DNA of 64,000 bases from Nothopassalora personata (taxonomy: Eukaryota > Ascomycota > Dothideomycetes > Mycosphaerellales > Mycosphaerellaceae), in NCBI GenBank assembly GCA_033816765.1, contig CM066293.1:806001-870000 (forward strand), read 5' to 3'. The translations under genes and the position numbers were made by a program. How positions within the stretch are numbered: position 1 is the first letter of the stretch; the number at the start of each line of letters is the position of its first letter. This document shows, piece after piece, positions 20,660 to 33,479 of the stretch. The notes under the pieces were generated by a model. That model saw only the letters and a list, made by a program, of their open reading frames with translations, did not search any database and was not told where the DNA came from.

Positions 20660-20821
20660 TGTAAGGGGCGGGCCCCTGTTTCTTAGCATAGGCTACGCCT
20701 ATACGTTCGGATTGCTTTCCGACACCTTTTCTTCGGATAGCTTGTAACTTCCCCTTTCTTCTATATCGAACTTATTACAAACTTTATAGAACCTTAGTGT
20801 ATACGTCGTTCACCCGTGACA
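20660..20821 (+). repeat. 3' LTR of D2
   Basis: 162 bp, TGTAAGGGGCGGG to CCCGTGACA, followed by the TSD GGAAT. It differs from the 5' LTR mainly by C/T and G/A changes. Confidence 0.92.
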
Positions 20822-20826
20822 GGAAT

Positions 20827-23800
20827 TATATAATTTAATTAAGGTAATATATAAGCCTATTATTATAATTGATCTATATAATACTCTAAGAGCAATTAGT
20901 TATATTAAACTAGATACTATAAGACCTAATATATTAAAGTACTATAAAGACTTTTAAGTATAGGTATATAACTATAAGACTACTATAGAGCAATTTATTA
21001 GATTCTCCCTAGTTAATAATAAGTTAATGCTTAAATCCTCTTTTGTCCTCCTAGATAGCATCTATAGATTATACTTTATTAAAGGTCTAAACTATATTAA
21101 ATAGCTTAGGACATAGAGATATAATAATCCCCTAGAATTAACTATCCTAGAGAGAATGTTTATAACTCTTAGGAAGGAGTAATAACTACCTATAAGCCTA
21201 GTAATAGCTTTATTAGAGCATTCTCTAGTAAGAATAATAATAAGCAGTATATATAGTACTTATATAAGTATACTAACGCGAACTACTATAAGTAGCATCT
21301 AGAGAAGAATCCTAGGAATAAGTCTAAGAAGGGTAGAGAGACCCTAAAGGATAGAGTAAAGAAGGTAAAGGGCAGTAAGTCCTCTAGGAAGAGGATTACT
21401 ATAGTAATTAATAGCTATTTAGACATATTATATAATTAGGAGCATAGCTCTAATAGTAATAGCGACTAGAGATAACTATATAGGAGGTCTAGAGTAGCTA
21501 TTATAGTTATATAACTAGTATATATAGGAAGGGTAGTAGCTACTATATTAAATCTAATATTAATAGATAAAGTCTATAACATAGGTATATCCTTCTATAT
21601 CTATAATAATCTTATAGACCTTTAAAATATTAGGCTAAGACTTAGGCCTATATACTTCTTATAGGCCGTTAGGTAAGGATCCCTTATAACTAAAGGAGAA
21701 TTAGAATAGGTTATAAAGAACTATCTTAGTTAAAAGACTACCCTCCTCCTTCGTAATATACTTTACTCTCTAGAGTTAGATATAATACTAATCTCTATAG
21801 AACTCCTATATAAGAAACATAGAGTTTACCTAGATAGACTATCTAAAATGCTATTCTAGAAGGATAAGCCTATAGGCTTAGTTAAGATAATAAAGAATAT
21901 TATTATCTTTAGGAACCTTAGGGTAAAGAGGGGTTCTAGGAAGAATAAAGACAGATTAGTATTAAAAGGACTGACTACTTTTATATTTACTAAGCTAAGA
22001 ACTAATATAGTTAGATAGTATTAAAGGCTTAGGTATATTAGAAGTATACTACTTAATACTATAAAAGAAGCAGTTAAGGGCCTAGAAGATATTAATACTA
22101 TAGAGTTAGGACATTATAAGACTTATAAGCTTATAAGGTTATAAAGAGTTATTTTAAGAATCCTTAGGAGACCTATACTAGAGGCATTAGATAAAATCTA
22201 TACTAACCTAATTAGTCTAATTACTCTAGTCTCTTATAATAGTTACGTATATTACCTTATGCTTATATACGCTAAAACTAGGATAAGATAGTGCTTACTA
22301 CTTCTAAAGAAGAGTAATACTCTAGTAGTAATTAAAACTTAGCTTACTATAATATAGAACTACTATAAGAAGACGCCTAAGATCTAGTTCTTAGATAGTA
22401 GAGGGGAGTTTAATAACATTAAACTTAGCTTATATACCTAATATAAAGGGATTAGATAGGACTTTATATTACTATACACTCCTAAGTAAAATAGAATTGC
22501 TAAAGCTTCTAATAAAGTTATTATTAATAAGGCTAGAGCTATACTTATAGACTCTAGCTTACTATAGAACCTCTAGCCCCTAGCTATAGATTTTATATAC
22601 TATATTACGAACCGCCTCTTTAACTTAATAATAAAGAATATACTATAGAAGGACTTTAAAAAGAACCTAGGTATTAATATTAAAGAAGTAGACTTAGGGA
22701 ATATAAGAAGGTTTAGATATAAAGTATATAAATATAACGACAATTATACTAAGTCTAAGAAGTTCTCCGTAAGAGCGGATATATAGTAGTATATAGGATT
22801 CCAGGGTAGTTTATTAACTAACTACCTACTATAGAAGCTATAGTAGGAGAAGGGTAAATAGGTCTATAAGATAGCCTATACCCCCTATATAACTTTTAAT
22901 AAGGATTTCCTATAGAACACGCAATACTAAATCCCTATAGGTAAGTAGGTCGCTTAGGGGGAGTAGATAGAACAGACTGTTAAGAGCTCCTAGCTTACTA
23001 CTAGTGATAAGAATGCTGTCCTAGATAATAAGATTACCCTCCTAAGACATCCCTAGGATAACCCTAAGGACCCTTACTATAAACATAAGGGTATTTATAT
23101 ACCTTATAAAGCGCTATACGCGCTAGAAGCGAGTTACTAACCCTATAAACCTTTAGGGGGAGCTATAGTAGTATAGTAACTAACCTAAAACATAAAGAGC
23201 TTCGTAATAAGACTCCCCTAACTAAGGTTAGTCTTAGGGGGAGTATATAAAAGAAGATTTATATCTACTATTTAGAGATATATCCCCCTAGCTCTAGGAA
23301 CAATCTCCTATAGAGTATATCTAGCTCTAGGAACAATCTCCTATAGAGTACGAGCCTTAGACCTCTTAGTCTAAAGAGCTATAACATAAAGAAGTAGCTC
23401 CTACTACCTAAGAAGATATAGCCCTAGCTATATAAGAAGACCCTAATTAGGCTATAACACTATTCTACCCTGCCCTATATATTAGTAAGAGGAAGAGAGA
23501 TAGGACTTATAAGCCTATAAAGACTAAATAAGCTAAGGTCTATCCTAAGCTAATAAGGAGAAGTTTAAGATAGAATAGATCTAATTATAATTATAGTAAA
23601 CTTAAGAAAGTATTCGCTATATTAGCTATAGATAATATAAAAAAGAGGAAGCTTATAGGTCCTACTATCCTAACTAAAGTATTAAATAGACCTAATAGAG
23701 CTAAATAGATTAGGGCAATTAGAAAGGAATTTAACTCCTTAGAAGACATAGAATATATTATATAGATCCTATTATAGAAAGTCCCTAAGGGTAGGAAACT

Positions 23801-24760
23801 ACTTATAGGAAAATAGGTCCTATACTATAAGTATCTTCCTAATAGGTCTATTAAGAAGCGTAGAGCTAGATAGGTAGCTAAGGGATTTACCTAAAAGTAA
23901 GGTATAGACTATATTAAAACCTTTACTTTAACCCTAAGGCTACTAATAAGCAGAATTCTCCTAGCCCTATATATAGTTCTTAGCTAGAAGAGGAGATAGA
24001 TTAATATTAAAACAGCATTTATAAACCCTAATATTAATAGACCTTTATATATTAAACTACTAGAAGGTATAGAACTTATTAAGAAAGATCTATCTAATAA
24101 AGTCCTAGAAATTAAGAAGGGACTATATAGACTAAAACAAGCTATAAACCTCTAGTACTATAATACTAAGGAAGCTCTAGAAGAATTAGGCCTAAAGAGA
24201 CTTAATTCTAATATATATCTCTTTTAGGGGGAGAATCTTTTAGTTCTCCTATATATAGATAACTTCTAAATCTTTAGTAATAGTAATTAGAAGATTAATA
24301 AGTTTATTACTAGGCTAAAGAATAAGTACTCTATTAAAACTGTTAATACTAACCTTTTCCTAGGTATATAACTAAAGAGTAAAAAGAATAGAGATCTCTA
24401 TATCTCCTAAAAGCACTATACTTTAGAGAAACTTTAGAAACATAGCCTAGACTTAGCTAAAAGTGTTAAGTATCTCCTTAACCGCCTATATAAAGCTTAT
24501 AAAGAGTAATATAATATATAGGATTATAATCTATTTAATATATTAATTAGGGAACTCTAGTACCTAGCTAACTAGACGAGGCTAGACATCTCCTATATAG
24601 AAAACTACTTAGCTAAATTCTTAGCTAATCCTCTAGTAGAGTATATTACTATAGTATAGCATGTTTAGAGATATATTGCTAGAGCAATTAATAAGTGCCT
24701 AATCTTTAGAAAGATATAATCCCTAAAGCTAGAGATCTATATAGACTCTAATTTCTCTAG
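20827..24760 (+). pseudogene. Element E gag-pol relic (copia type), main part
   Basis: Continuation of the copia polyprotein after D2. Gag remnants run to about 21480. The integrase C-terminal half is clear at 22446-22640 (GIR, YTPK, NRIAKASNKVIINKARA). RT begins near 23700 (EFNSLEDIEY), has RLKQA near 24128, and its catalytic box reads LLYIDNF near 24250 (YVDDF expected). RNase H starts near 24590 and breaks off after DSNFSRDLL at 24760, where F is inserted. It continues at 56482. All frames are broken by TAG/TAA. Confidence 0.82.
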
Positions 24761-24765
24761 AGATC

Positions 24766-25185
24766 TATTAGGTCTAGTATAACCTAATGATATTATAAGT
24801 TAAGAAGACAAGCTTAGTCGGGTTTGTTCTCGGGCCGATAGGAAGTTAAGGGAGAGTAATAAAGCAGTAGTTATCTTAGTCTTATAAAGACTTAAGAAAC
24901 AATGTAGTAGAGGTTAGGTTTCGGTGTATTCTAAATAGTAATATTAAATAGTAAGTTAAACGCCTTAAAGCTATAAGGGATTCTTAGCGTTCCTAAATAT
25001 AAAGGAGATTTATTCTACTCGTTACTCGCCCTCCCGCGAGTACGAGTATAGGATTTGCTCGTCGAATATATAAATCGAGCTACTCGCTCGTTACGTACTA
25101 CGAGTAGGCCCTACCTTACGGCTACGTCCGCTAATAGTATTAGTTCGATTAGTTAGCTAAGAGGCTCCCTCCCCGAACCGTAATA
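24766..25185 (-). repeat. 3' LTR of element F
   Basis: Begins TATTAGGTCTAG (TG changed to TA) and ends CCGTAATA. It contains TTAAACGCC at 24956-24964, complementary to GGCGTTTAA beside the other F LTR at 54177-54185. It also preserves the uninterrupted site CTAAATAGTAATATT that is occupied by the DNA transposon in the other LTR. Confidence 0.88.
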
Positions 25186-25264
25186 CTATCCCCCTTCCGT
25201 CCTAGCTTCGTCTCGAAGCTTATTTATAGTCTACGGTTTGCCTTTCGTTATATATAGCTAACGA

Positions 25265-25830
25265 TAGCTTCCTCTCGTTCCTCCCGCGATAATAATATCC
25301 GTCTTCGCCGAATCCTCGAGAACCCTTTTGAAACGCTAAATAAGTACGACCGCTACAAAGGTCAAAACTACGCTTATGTTTTTATTTACGACTTCTCGAT
25401 AATATCTTATTCGACTTATACTTGGCTTAGGAAACTATATATAACGTCGAGCCTTAACCGTTTAGATAAGGTTACTAACGATCTTTCTTTAAAGATACGG
25501 TCGGATAAGTCGAAGGTAGAGGAATTGCTTAATAAGATTAGGGATTTACTTTACTAAGTCGATAAACTACAGCGTCGTATAGCTAGAAACAAGGTAGTAT
25601 AAGAGTAGAATAACCGAAGGGTAGAGGAGTAGATACGCTATCTAGTAGACAATATTCCTAAGGAAGATCGTAGGGAGGCCGATAACATAGCCTACTCTAA
25701 GATAGTTACTCTTAGGAAGGCCTTAGAAGGCGTCGGCTCCTCGGATCCTTTTAAGTAGGCTTTTAAGCCTAGTGGAACTATTGTATTAGAAGGCGGTAGT
25801 TAAGAAGGTTCTTCTTAGGTTCCTAGGTAT
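25265..25830 (+). pseudogene. Antisense ORF relic of element F
   Basis: On the plus strand, opposite to pol and next to the 3' LTR, a frame reads as a basic and leucine-rich protein with strong coiled-coil character (LRKLYITSSLNRLDKVTND, then KSKVEELLNKIRDLL and DKLQRRIARNK). Tyr residues stand where a Cys cluster would be expected in the first third. Its place is equivalent to the antisense ORFs of C and G. Only TAG/TAA interruptions are seen. Exact ends are uncertain. Confidence 0.5.
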
Positions 25831-25849
25831 TTTCCGATGCGTCGTATCC

Positions 25850-28057
25850 TTTCTACTTAACGAGGTATCGCTAACCTTTTTTATTTAGGATTTTTTCGAC
25901 TTTAAATTCGTTTTCTACTTCCGGCTCAAAATAGAAGCTTTCCTAGTAAGGTGTTTTAGCGTCTATAGGTTCTAACTTAGAGATATAGAAGACTAGGTAA
26001 ATTTTAGCGTCTAGTAGTAGTCGTAGGCGGTAGTTAACTAGTCCTATAACTTTGTTGATAGAAAATAGTCCGACCTTAATATAATCTAGTTTCTTAGTCT
26101 ATCTTCTTATTCTTAAGTTTTTTATAAGGAGATAGACCTTATTCTCCTCTTTTAGTAGAGGTGCTATTTTTCTCGTGTCTTGCTATTATTAAGACAGTTT
26201 GTGTTATATATCTTCGATCGCCTTACGTGTTTCTTTATGCACTTCCTTAAGAGTATCCGTCGTTACGATTGCTCTTTCGGCTTATAGATAGGATCTAGGT
26301 GTTCTAAATAGGTTAGGGTCTTTACTAAAGTTCGTATAGAATAGTGTCGTTAAAGTTCTCTCTAATTTATAGTTGTTTAGTGCAATCTACGCTATTAGTA
26401 GTGATAAAACCTAGTTGTCTTATACGTAGTTAATGTAGTGTCGTAGATATTGTTCTAGCGCTTAGTTTATCCTTTTAGTTTATCTGTCCATCTCCGGATA
26501 ATATGCTATTAATAGCTTATGTTTAATTCCGATTGTTCCTATAAGCGTCTTCTAGTAGTTCGATATAAATAGCTTATCCCTATCCGTTATAAACGCTTAA
26601 GGGAATCCGTAGTATCGGATAAGTCTATCTAGTACGAGGTATCCGAGCTGCTCTATATTATATGTTTCTAATATAGGAATAAAGTGTGCGTATTTTATAA
26701 GTCTATTAACTATAACTAGTATTATACCGTATAGTAATTTCGTAACTTAATCCCTTAACGGTAGGAGTTTTGTAATAAAGTCTATTATAACTTCGTCCTA
26801 TGGTTTTGTTAGTAGTGTCCTAAACTATAGGTAGCCGTATCTCGTATGTCTTATAGCCTTATTTTATTAGTAGTGTACGCATCGTTTAGTATAGCGTAAC
26901 ACCTTAAGTCTTATCTATAGGAATAAGAAGCTACGCTATATTAGATCTATTGTCTTTAAAGTTCTAGGGTGTCCGTAAGTTAGTCCGTCGTAATATTATC
27001 GTATATATTCTTATTCTCAATCCTTTTATACTTAGTATTTTCCTTACGATATAGGGAATTGTTTGTCCTTATCGCCTAATATCCGTACGATGTTATTAAA
27101 TTCTCTAGTGTTAGTACTAAGACTTCCGTTAGGGTTCGTCTTTAGTATTTTATATTGTACTAGTTCTTTTCCTTCTATATAGTTGCTTCTTTAGCTTAGC
27201 GTATTAGCGCGGCTATTTACCTTTCCTAGAGTATATTTAATTTTGAACTTATATTGCCCTAGTAGCTCCGACTAGCGGGCTTGCCTTCGGGTAAGTTCTT
27301 TCGTCGTTATGAAGTACGTAAGATTCTTATAGTTAGAAAGAATCGTTAACTTCGGTGGGTCCTCGACATATACTCTCTAATGTTGCATAGTAGTAACAAT
27401 GGCTAGAAGCTCTTTATTATGGATGTCGTAGTTCTGTTCCGCTATAGTCATTTTCCGGGAGTAATAGGCTACTAGGTGTCTCTGCCTATTATGTGTCTAT
27501 GTTAAACACGCGCCTATTGCTATATTAGACGCATCGGTCTCGATATAGACTTCCTTACTACTATCGATAATCGAAGCGTAGGGGCTAAAGCTTATTATTC
27601 CTTAAGTTTTTCGAACGCTTTAATTTGTTCCTTTCCCTATTTCTAGTTAACGTCTTTTCTCGTAAGTATCGTTATTAGTACTACTGTCTTTAAATAATCC
27701 TTAATGAATTTCCGGTTGTAGTTTACTAGTCTAAGGAATAATTATACGTCCTTAACTGTTTTTAGTTCTAGCTATTCTTTAATTAACTATGTTTTTGTAG
27801 GGTCGATTATTATCCCTATAGTACTAATAATAAAGCCTAAAAATTTAATTTCTTTCTTATAGAATTCGCATTTATCGGGTACTGTCTTAAATCCTAATTG
27901 CGTAAGTCGTTTATAGACGTCCTAGACTTGTCTTATGTATTCCTATAGGGATCCTTTCGTATAGACTAGTATATCGTCTATGTAGGCGATAATGTATACG
28001 TCGAGTAGGTCTCTAAGTATTTCGTTAATAAGGTCCTAGTAGGATACGGGTACGTTA
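25850..28057 (-). pseudogene. Element F pol relic: integrase to RT, broken by G
   Basis: Minus-strand relic aligned with 29400-31660 (G). The integrase occupies ~25900-27200. RNase H with ETDASNIAIGA is at about 27505-27545, followed by RT with YIDDILV near 27965-28000. It stops at 28057 in RT, where the G LTR begins after CGTTA. Stops are TAG/TAA. Confidence 0.8.
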
Positions 28058-28417
28058 TGTTATGTCTTGTTCTAGGGCTAGTCTTAAAGGAGAGATAAGT
28101 TAAGTCACGTAGCGGTATTCTTTAGAGAGACTGAAGTAAGCTAAGCGAAGATAAGTAATTGGAATAAGAGTTGTATTCCAATTAGTAAGATAGTAACATA
28201 AGTTGAACGTATTAGAACTATAAGGGTTTCTAGCGTTCCTAAATACAAAGGAGATTCGTAGATCTCGGTGATTAGTCTAATTATTCTAAGCATAAGCAGT
28301 CTAATTAGTCTAAGCATAAGTAGTCTAATCGCTCCAAGTCTAAGCGCTTAGGTAGGATAAGTTACGTGTTCGTCTTATCGTTATAATTCTAGGGTCCCTA
28401 GGAATTATTCCGTAATA
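28058..28417 (-). repeat. 3' LTR of element G
   Basis: 360 bp, TGTTATGTCTTG to CCGTAATA, the same family as B's LTR and the solo LTR at 42914. The flank CGTTA (28053-28057) has no partner directly after the LTR. Instead a polypurine tract complement (CTATCCCCTTCTT) follows, so this is a 3' LTR with its internal sequence attached, and its 5' LTR is missing. Confidence 0.82.
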
Positions 28418-28490
28418 CTATCCCCTTCTTAGCCTAGCTTCGTCCCGAAGCTTCTTAAGCCGTTATTATTTCTTATAGTAATAGTTAACT

Positions 28491-29165
28491 ATGTCTTCTT
28501 CCTCCTACAAACGCCGTTAACGACTTGCTTAGGATACTAAAGTTTCTAGTATCGAAATAGCTCTATATACGAATTGTTAGAAGTCTCGATCCTCGGGCGT
28601 AGTAGTAAAGTATATCGTAGGTTCTCGGTCTAGGAAGTGTTCGGCCTATATTCGAAAAGGCTATAAGGATTGCGATGTACGTCTTTCTCGTCCGGAGTAG
28701 GAACGTCTTCGCGATTCGCGCGATAATCTTAAGCTAGAGCTTAAGAGGATTAAAGAGGAGGAGGTGCGGCTAAAGATACGTAAGATCCGTCTTCGGATGT
28801 AAGGGCACCTGCTTAGGTAGTACGAAGTTGTTAGACAAGCTATCTAAGAGGTGCGCGAGGCGCGAGAAGTTAATATACAAGCCGAGGCACGCGGGTCGGC
28901 CCGGGCCCGGTCACGTAACTCGCCACGTTCACTCGCTGTGCGGCCATGGGCCGTCACATCGGAAACAGCTACGATTAGCTAAGCGTCGTACCGACGATAC
29001 CGTCGCTAAGGAGTTAGAGGAGCTCGAGGAGGAAGAGGCGCGCGAGGAGCTAGCGTCTCTTAAGCGGGCGTCGGGGGTAGAGGTGTCGCCTTCGCTAGTT
29101 TCTTTCTTAGATATCCTAGAGATGCCCGTAAATAACTAGGCGGCGCTTTCTAGAGCGGAGCCTTA
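28491..29165 (+). pseudogene. Antisense ORF relic of element G, homologue of 5668-6285
   Basis: On the plus strand, between G's 3' LTR and its integrase. It aligns with the C antisense protein: a Cys-cluster region (VGSRSRKCSAYIRKGYKDCD, some Cys now Tyr), a Glu/Arg-rich coiled coil, KQLRLAKRRTDD, a Glu-rich stretch and ILEMP. Between about 28800 and 28965 there is ~150 bp absent from C, and the frame shifts across it. Part of that stretch keeps CpA, hinting at a later insertion or an intron. Open in one frame for 28828-29139. Confidence 0.6.
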
Positions 29166-29235
29166 GGGCGAGTCCCTAGGGGTAGAGACTCATTAGGGTA
29201 CTTATTTATAAGTTATGTCCCTATTCCTATTAATC

Positions 29236-29309
29236 GGCTAGGTAGCTTAGTAGTAGAGCGTAAGCTATCTACACTCTTAAGGTCGTAGGTTCAATTCCTA
29301 CCCTAGTCG
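29236..29309 (+). tRNA. tRNA-like sequence inside element G, probably a pseudo-tRNA
   Basis: 74 nt with a 7-bp acceptor pairing (GGCTAGG with CCTAGTC, one G-T), a 4-bp D stem (GCTT/GAGC), and a perfect 5-bp T stem (GTAGG/CCTAC) with loop TTCAATT. A-box (TAGCTTAGTAGTAGAGC) and B-box (GGTTCAATTCC) matches are present. The anticodon arm is abnormal: TAAG/CTTA closes an 11-nt loop, and no 5-bp stem with a 7-nt loop forms. The 5' half resembles lysine tRNAs. It lies in ~230 bp of G that is absent from F. Likely RIP-damaged or SINE-derived. Confidence 0.4.
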
Positions 29310-29399
29310 CTCGTCGGCCGATAGATCGATTATCGTTAGTTATTCGGCGGACCCATTTTTAGTATTATCGGATCTTTTGCTAACAGTTTTATAGGTTTT

Positions 29400-32300
29400 G
29401 TTTTAGTTCCTAGGTATTTTCTAATTCGTCGTACCCTTTCTATTTAATAAGGTATCGCTAACCTTTCTTATCTAGGATTCTTTTAACTTCGAATTCGTTT
29501 TCTACTTCCGGCTCGAAATAGAAGCTCTCCTAGTAAGGTGTTTCGGCGTCCGCGGGTTCTAACTTAGAGATATAGAAGACTAGGTAGATTTTTGCGTCGG
29601 GTAGTAGTCGTAGGCGGTAGTTAACTAGTCCTATAACTTTGTCGATGAAAAATGGTCCGACCTTAATATAATCTAGTTTCTTAGTCTATCTTCTTATTCT
29701 TAAGTTTTTTATAAGGAGATAGACCTTATCCCCCTCTTTTAGTAGAGGTGCTATTTTTCTCGTATCTTACCGTTACTAAGACAGTTTATGTTATACATCT
29801 TCGATCGCCTTACGTGTTTCTTTATACACTTCCTTAAGAGTATCCGTCGTCACAATCGCTCTTTCGGCTTATAGGTAGGATCTAGGTGTTCTAAATAGGT
29901 TAGGATCTTTACTAAAGTTCGTATAGAATAGTGTCGTTAAAGTTGTCTCCGATTTGTAGTTGTTTAGTACAATCTACGCTATTAGTAGTAATGAAACCTA
30001 GTTGTCTTATACGTAGTTAATGTAGTGTCGTAGGTATTGTTCTAGCGTCTAATTCATTCTCTTAGTTTATCCGTCTGTTTCTAGATAGTATACTATTAAT
30101 GGCTTATGTTTAATTCCGATCGTTCCTATAAGCGTCTTCTAGTAGTTTAATGTAAATAGCTTATCTCTATCCGTTATGAACGCTTAAGGGAATCTATAGT
30201 ATTGGATAAGTCTATCTAGTATAAGGTATCCGAGCTACTCTATATTATATGTTTCTAATATAGGAATAAAGTGTGCGTACTTTGTAAGTCTATTAACTAT
30301 AACTAATATTATATCGTATAGTTATTTCGTAACTTAGTCTCTTAACGGTAGGAGTTTCGTAATAAAGTCTATTATAACTTCGTCCTATGGTTTTATTAGT
30401 AGTGTCCTAAACTGTAGGTAACCGTATTTTACATGTCTCGTCGCCTTATTTCGTTAATAGTGCGCGTATTGCTTAATGTAGCGTAGCACCTTTTACCTTA
30501 TCTATAGGAATAAGAAACTACGCTATATTAGGTCCATTGTTTTCGAAGTTCTAGGGTGCCTATATATTAGTCCGTCGTAATGTTATTGTATATATTCTTC
30601 TTCTCCATCCTTAGGTACTTAGTATTTCCCTTACGATATAGGGAATTGTTCGTCCTTATTGCCTAGTATTCGTACGATGTTATTAAATTCTCTCGTGTTT
30701 ATACTAAGACTTCCGTCGGGGTTTGTCTTTAATATTTTATGTTGCACTAGTTCTTTTCCTTCTATGTAGTTGCTTCTTCGGCTTAGCGCGTCGGCGCGGC
30801 CACTCTCTCGTCCTAGAGTATATTTAATTTCGAACTTATACTGTCCTAGTAGCTCCGACTAGCGGGCTTACCTTCGGGTAAGTTCTTTCGTCGTCGTGAA
30901 GTACGTAAGATTCTTATAGTTAGAAAGAATTGTTAACTTCGGTAGGCCCTCGACATATACTCTCTAATATTGCATAGTAGCAATAATGGCTAGAAGCTCT
31001 TTATTATAGATGTCGTAGTTCTGTTCCGCTATAGTCATTTTCCGGGAGTAATAGGCTACTAGGTGTCTCTATCTATCGTGTATCTACGTTAGATACGCGC
31101 CTATTGCTATATTAGACGCATCGGTCTCGATGTAGACTTCCTTACTACTATCGAAGAGTCGAAGCGTAGGGGCTAAAGCGCATTGTTCCTTAAGTTTCTT
31201 AAATGCTTTAATCTGTTCCTTTCCCTATTTCTAAGTAACGTCTTTCCTCGTAAGCATCGTTATTAGTGCTACTATCCTTACGTAGTCCTTAATAAATTTC
31301 CGGTTGTAGTTCGCTAGTCTAAGGAATAATTATACGTCCTTAACTGTTTTTAGTTCTAGCTATTCTCTAATTAACTGTGTTTTCGTAGGGTCGATTATTA
31401 TCCCTATGGTGCTAATAATAAAGCCTAAGAATTTAACTTCTTTCTTATAGAATTCGCATTTCTCCGGTACCGTCTTAAATCCTAATTACGTAAGTCGTTC
31501 GAAGACGTCCTAGACTTGTCTTATATGCTCCTATAGGGATCCTTTCGTGTAGACTAGTATGTCGTCTATATAGGCGATAACGTATACGTTGAGTAGGTCT
31601 CTAAGTGTTTCGTTAATAAGGTCCTAGTAGGATGCGGGTGCGTTAGTTAATCCTATTAGCATAACTAAGAATTCGTAGAGTCCGTATCTTGTTCTAAAAG
31701 CGGTTTTCCATTCTTCTCCTTCTACTATTCGTATAGTATAGAAGGCATCTCGTAGGTTAATCTTCGTGTACTAGTCCGATCCGGTTAATCTATCTTATGC
31801 TTCTTCGATATTAGGTAGCGGGTATCGGTTCTTAATCGTAATCTCGTTTAACTTCCTATAGTCTTATACGAGTCGTAACTTCCCGTTTACTTTTAGAACG
31901 AACATGTATAGAGTTCCTATACTTAAGGTGGATCTTCTTATCTATTCTTTAGCTAGCTTCTCCTTTAGCTATTCTCGTAGGGTCTATAGCTCTTTCTTAG
32001 ACATTTAATATAGGGGTCCCTATAGAGGCTCTTTCCCTAGCTAAATGTTAATCTTATGATCCTATAGGCGGTACTTAGGTAAGGCGGTTTTGCCTCTCTC
32101 CTCTTTAAAGAGTCGCGACTACTTACGATACTCCTTAGGAATACTTAACTCTAAGATATTAGTATTCTTCGATAGTGCGTTACTTCTATTACTTCTAGTA
32201 ACTTCGTAACCCGGCGGCCCTACGCTAGTGTCTATCCCGGTCGAAGGTAGTTCTTCTATCCTTCTAGTTGGCGTAAGCTCGAATACGTTAAGCTATTTCT

Positions 32301-32532
32301 TTGCCTTATCTACTATCGTCCGCTGTCGATACGTAGGCTAAATGTCGATAATGTAGTCGTATTCCCTAAATATAAGTACTCCTCTTCTCTAGTCGATAAC
32401 TATATTATGCTATCTTAACTAAGGCATACCTAATACGATGTTATAACTAGCTATGTTAGTAACATCTAAGATAATTTCCTCGTAGTACTATTAGATTACT
32501 AGTAGTAGCGGTATCGTCTCTCGCTCTATACT
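29400..32532 (-). pseudogene. Element G pol relic: integrase, RNase H, RT, part of protease region
   Basis: Minus-strand relic with integrase at ~29400-30800, RNase H (ETDASNIAIGA) near 31100-31140, RT box AYIDDIL near 31555-31590 and the RT N-terminal part up to ~32130. The stretch from 32130 corresponds to the RT-protease linker of B (2160-2620). It is interrupted at 32532 by element I and resumes at 51657. Confidence 0.8.
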
Positions 32533-32901
32533 AATGTCTACTAACTACCCTATGTAGGCCTGTCCGAGTTATGGTAGTATAGAGCGGCGCTTACGTAAGT
32601 AGGGGTATTTGCCGGTCCCGGGACCGTGAAATTAGGTTACGTAACGAGTAGCGCAGTAGCTAGATAAATAAGAAAATTAGTAGACTTAAACCCCTATGCT
32701 CTCTACTCGAGAGGTATAAATTGAATTGTTTCCTTAATACTACGCTTACAATGCTTAACTACGTAGTATATATCTTAATAGCTATACTAGGTCCTACTAG
32801 CTTACCTAATTGTCTAATTAAACTAAAATGAAATTAAGGTAAGTTAGACCTAAGGGACCCCCGCTAAACCTAAGGTTAACATAACCTATTAGTCGTTAAT
32901 A
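32533..32901 (-). repeat. 3' LTR of element I
   Basis: Begins AATGTCTACTAAC and ends CGTTAATA. The second copy at 51282-51651 is less mutated. It contains a degraded copy of the palindrome (32611-32631) and is preceded (minus sense) by a polypurine tract. Confidence 0.75.
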
Positions 32902-33391
32902 TATCCTCCCCTATTACGAACCTGTCCTTAGGTTCTAAAGCAGTAAGCCCGGGTACTATAGGTAGCGTAGTTAGTCGCTATAAGCTAAGGTAGTCTTATA
33001 GTAGCATAATAGCTCACCCTATCATTTAGCTTAATATATAAGATGTTAGGCAATCCTAGGGCCTACTAGCGATAGTTTGTAAAGATCGAAAGGATTCTTC
33101 TAATAGAGACCGTAATAGTAACGTTAATAACCGCAACTCGCGCCCGTCGTACTACGTTAACGTATACTACGAAACTAGCGAGGGAATAGGTAGCTATGTT
33201 AGTATTAATCGAACGGGCTAGATAGTCGAATAATACGAACGCCATTTATAAAACAAGTAAGTGTTAGTACTAGTAACCTAATAAATCTAAAGACGAGTCT
33301 ATCGCGTAGCTAGAAAGTTAGTTAAGGGAAGATAAGTAACTATAAGAAACAAGTAAGATCTAAGGACTAGAAGCACCCGTACCCGAAGCAT

Positions 33392-33434
33392 TAACTAGAA
33401 CTAGAACTAGAACTAGAATTAGAACTAGAAACTA
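33392..33434. repeat. AACTAG hexanucleotide microsatellite
   Basis: About seven units of AACTAG with one AATTAG variant and a one-base slip, in the 3' accessory region of element I. Confidence 0.8.
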
Positions 33435-33479
33435 GTACCTATAGGCTATAGCTATAGCCGGAAAATCAACTAGAAACTA

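Larger units (their letters stand above)
13267..20821 (+). mobile_element. Element D2: complete RIP-degraded chromovirus (Ty3 with chromodomain)
   Basis: 7,555 bp flanked by a perfect TSD GGAAT (13262-13266 and 20822-20826) within element E. LTRs of 162 bp lie at 13267-13428 and 20660-20821. Gag, protease, RT, RNase H, integrase and a C-terminal chromodomain can be followed in order on the plus strand. The chromodomain is typical of fungal chromoviruses and steers integration to methylated-histone chromatin. A 758-bp retroposon sits in the integrase. D1 (7811-9656) is a second copy of the same family. Confidence 0.92.
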
